Of a DNA stretch of 6,473 bases, positions 4,850-6,473 are shown in pieces; position 1 is the first letter of the stretch, and each line of letters begins with the position of its first letter. The notes beneath the pieces were generated by a model. It worked only from the letters and a program-made list of their open reading frames with translations. It searched no databases and had not been told where the DNA came from. The stretch comes from Candidatus Peregrinibacteria bacterium. GTDB lineage: Bacteria; Patescibacteriota; Gracilibacteria; UM-FILTER-43-11. The position numbers were made by a program, and so were the translations under genes. The stretch spans positions 1 to 6,473 of the forward strand of contig DAOWGG010000090.1 in NCBI GenBank assembly GCA_030637565.1, given 5' to 3'.

Positions 4850-5317
4850 ATGAGTAAGCTCTCCATCCATACCTTATTCGGTCAGTGTTTCGATGAACTT
4901 AGAAAAATCGATCGAGAGCATTCACCCATTGATTCTCAAAGCGATAAGGTTTCTATGTCGCGTCAAGAGATCGAGGTTATTTTAGATAAACTAACAAGTT
5001 TAGTAAAAGCTGAAAGGCAACAGGAAATCATCAATTGTATTGGAAGTGACTCTTTAAATAACGACGAAGTGTGGAGACTGGTTAGCCAATTTTATATTCA
5101 GATCGTTGAATTAAAAAAAAGTGTGCATGCCCAATGCGAAGAGTGCTTAGGTGGACTGACGAATGATATCCCCGACTTTACCCGAGCTAATCCTTACAAA
5201 ATAGTCGACTTAGCTGAAAAAGATTGGAACGAAGCTGAAGATGATGATCTAGAACGATCCACCCTCGATGATGAAGATGAAGACGATGATGATGCATATG
5301 ATGATATCGCATTGTAG
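4850..5317 (+). CDS. Unrecognised small protein with a highly acidic C-terminal tail
   Basis: I do not recognise this 155-residue protein. Residues 1-95 look alpha-helical and soluble (LFGQCFDELRKIDREH at 9-24; SRQEIEVILDKLTSLVKAE at 37-55; VWRLVSQFYIQIVELKK at 74-90). C96-EE-C99 is a CxxC pair; two further cysteines are C13 and C63, so a metal site is possible but unproven. From residue 128 the tail is almost entirely Asp and Glu (DDEDEDDDDAYDD at 140-152), encoded by GAT/GAA-rich DNA. There is no signal peptide or membrane segment. An acidic tail can mimic nucleic acid, as in the RNA polymerase delta subunit, but the N-terminal part does not resemble RpoE, so I make no functional call. It lies 56 bases after pyrF and 63 bases before the sigma factor gene. 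The long, non-repetitive open frame supports it as a real gene. Confidence 0.75.
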   Translation: MSKLSIHTLFGQCFDELRKIDREHSPIDSQSDKVSMSRQEIEVILDKLTSLVKAERQQEIINCIGSDSLNNDEVWRLVSQFYIQIVELKKSVHAQCEECLGGLTNDIPDFTRANPYKIVDLAEKDWNEAEDDDLERSTLDDEDEDDDDAYDDIAL

Positions 5318-5347
5318 AATTGTGAAAGAAAATACAACTAAATAACG

Positions 5348-5353
5348 TATAAT
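5348..5353 (+). promoter_or_regulatory. -10 box upstream of the sigma factor gene
   Basis: A perfect TATAAT ends 27 bases before the ATG at 5381, predicting a start near 5360 and a leader of about 20 bases. It is preceded by ACG, as GTATAAT, the same heptamer found before the delta' gene. A -35 is unclear: TTGTGA at 5320-5325 is 22 bases away. Confidence 0.45.
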
Positions 5354-5380
5354 AGATTGTAGATGCGTTAATCTCTTTTT

Positions 5381-5977
5381 ATGGGACTTGTAAAATGCGA
5401 TAAAAAATCCGATCAAAAACTCGTTGAACTAACTCTGAAAAATACGGATTATTTTGAGTGTCTGATGGAGCGTTACGAGCAAAAACTAACTCGTTATTTA
5501 AGACGAATCACTAATCTGGATCACGAAACGATTGAGGATTTGTTACAAGAAGCCTTTTTAAAAGTTTATAAAAATTTGAACGACTACAACTCAGACTTCT
5601 CCTTCAACAGTTGGATCTATCGCATCACTCACAATGAGGCAATCAGTTACATTCGAAAGCTCGATGTTCGTCCAAAAAGTGTACAGCTCGACAGCGACGA
5701 GGGGGTCAATTTTCTCGATGTTCTCCCAGACGATATTGATTTAAGAGAGGATTATGTAAAAAAGGAGCTCGCATTAAAAGTCCGTGAGCTCATCTTTCAG
5801 CTCCCGGAAAAGTATCGCTCAGTGTTGGTTCTTAAGTTTCTGGAGGAGAAAAGCTATGAGGAGATCGGCGACATCCTGCATCTTCCATCGGGTACTATCG
5901 CGACTCAAATCAATCGTGCTAAAGAACAATTTAAAAAGCTCGCTCAAAAAAACCACCTTAACAAATCTCAAACCTAA
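5381..5977 (+). CDS. ECF-type RNA polymerase sigma factor (sigma-70 family, regions 2 and 4)
   Basis: The 198-residue protein has the two-domain plan of extracytoplasmic function sigma factors, which direct RNA polymerase to a set of stress or envelope promoters. Region 2 spans about 24-94: ECLMERYEQKLTRYLRRIT (26-44), the core-binding DLLQEAFLKVYKNLNDY (53-69) and the -10-recognition segment FNSWIYRITHNEAISYIRK (75-93). A short acidic linker lies at about 104-125. Region 4 spans about 131-187: LPEKYRSVLVLKFLEEKSY (141-159), then the -35-binding helix-turn-helix EEIGDILHLPSGTIATQINR (160-179). An in-frame stop at 5369 excludes a longer start. It is followed after only five bases by a membrane-protein gene, the usual arrangement for an ECF factor and its regulator. 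There is no region 1.1 or 3, so it is not the housekeeping factor. The ECF subgroup is not assignable by eye. Confidence 0.93.
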   Translation: MGLVKCDKKSDQKLVELTLKNTDYFECLMERYEQKLTRYLRRITNLDHETIEDLLQEAFLKVYKNLNDYNSDFSFNSWIYRITHNEAISYIRKLDVRPKSVQLDSDEGVNFLDVLPDDIDLREDYVKKELALKVRELIFQLPEKYRSVLVLKFLEEKSYEEIGDILHLPSGTIATQINRAKEQFKKLAQKNHLNKSQT

Positions 5978-5982
5978 TCATT

Positions 5983-6473
5983 ATGTCTAATTTATCCAAA
6001 TCCATTATAGACAAAATCAAAAAGGAAAAAGTAAAGCCAACTCCAAAGTGGGTGTTCTTACTTAAATATTCTGTTGTATGGGGGCTGTTTGTTACATCGG
6101 TTATATTTGGCAGTATTGCAATGAGTATTATCTTTTTTCAGTATCGGGATGCCACTGGGGATATTTACAATCAAATAGGAGATGGAGTGGTTGAATTCGT
6201 ACTTTTAGCACTTCCTTATTTTTGGATTCTTTTGATGGTCGGGTTTTTAGCACTGGCTTATTATCATGTTCGACATACAAAAGCTGGGCATCGTTATAAT
6301 GTGTTTGCCATCATCGGCTTAAGTGTGATTACCTCTCTGATTTTAGGATCTGCTTTATATGCCAGCGGATTCTCTGAAAAGCTGGAAAATCTATTTCAAG
6401 AGATTCCCCATTACGAAAGGCTTCATGTCGGAAAAAGAATACTGTGGCAACGGCCCAATGCAGGTCGCTTGGC
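5983..6473 (+). CDS. Three-helix membrane protein, possible regulator of the ECF sigma factor (3' end beyond the window)
   Basis: The frame opens at ATG 5983, five bases after the sigma-factor stop, and stays open to the right edge (163 residues visible). It has a short basic N-terminus (IIDKIKKEKVKPTPKW, 8-23), then three hydrophobic helices at about 27-52, 69-93 and 106-126. The loop between helices 2 and 3 is basic (HVRHTKAGHRYN) and the loop after helix 1 is acidic, so the N-terminus is probably inside and the region after 127 outside. After helix 3 comes an amphipathic segment and GKRILWQRPNAGRL (150-163) at the cut. Tight coupling to the sigma gene suggests an anti-sigma factor or envelope sensor, but I cannot see a classical zinc or ASD anti-sigma domain; the inside part is only about 26 residues. 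The remainder would decide the family. Confidence 0.8.
   Translation, partial: MSNLSKSIIDKIKKEKVKPTPKWVFLLKYSVVWGLFVTSVIFGSIAMSIIFFQYRDATGDIYNQIGDGVVEFVLLALPYFWILLMVGFLALAYYHVRHTKAGHRYNVFAIIGLSVITSLILGSALYASGFSEKLENLFQEIPHYERLHVGKRILWQRPNAGRL

Noticed and set aside
5784..5990. Second plus-strand frame overlapping the end of the sigma gene
   Set aside because: It overlaps the helix-turn-helix region of the sigma factor in another frame, has a Ser/Arg/Lys-biased composition, and would run into the next gene's start.
1..6473. CRISPR array, insertion sequence, prophage or toxin-antitoxin genes
   Set aside because: No regularly spaced repeats with spacers, transposase motifs, phage genes or paired small toxin-like frames are visible.
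1..6473. TGA read as glycine or tryptophan
   Set aside because: All recognisable proteins are full length under the standard code with no in-frame TGA, so there is no direct evidence of recoding.

Overview
The window looks like a piece of a bacterial chromosome with compact, AT-leaning housekeeping genes. There are no phage, transposase or CRISPR genes. The compact genes, the mix of families and the ECF sigma factor followed by a three-helix membrane protein fit a Patescibacteria/CPR-type genome, possibly near Peregrinibacteria. That placement is inference: no rRNA or marker search was possible. All seven genes whose ends are visible stop with TAA or TAG. No internal TGA is needed to read them, so the standard code suffices.

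Left side (1-1854, all minus strand). Transcription runs from right to left: tRNA-Leu(UAA) with an encoded CCA, a two-CBS-domain protein, long-form ribosomal protein bL25 (rplY) with an acidic repeat tail, and a membrane-anchored DUF3048 protein that runs off the left edge. Each of the three gaps between these genes (1682-1769, 1155-1201, 441-485) carries a different GC-rich palindrome.

Middle (1855-2017). This divergent intergenic region holds a probable tRNA promoter on the minus strand, a small hairpin, and a TATAAT box for the plus-strand genes.

Right side (2018-6473, all plus strand). The order is: a DNA polymerase III delta'-like clamp-loader subunit with decayed ATPase motifs; a membrane-anchored TPR protein; orotidine 5'-phosphate decarboxylase (pyrF, type 2 family); an unrecognised 155-residue protein with a very acidic tail; an ECF-type sigma factor; and, five bases later, a three-helix membrane protein cut by the right edge. 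The last two are probably one operon and may be a sigma/regulator pair.

The most unusual general property is translation initiation. None of the nine protein starts has a Shine-Dalgarno sequence, and five have a TATAAT-like hexamer only 5-9 bases before the ATG, which suggests leaderless or near-leaderless mRNAs. I found no clear new defence or biosynthetic system. The best candidates for something undescribed are the sigma/membrane-protein pair, the acidic unknown gene, and the palindromes in the minus-strand gaps.
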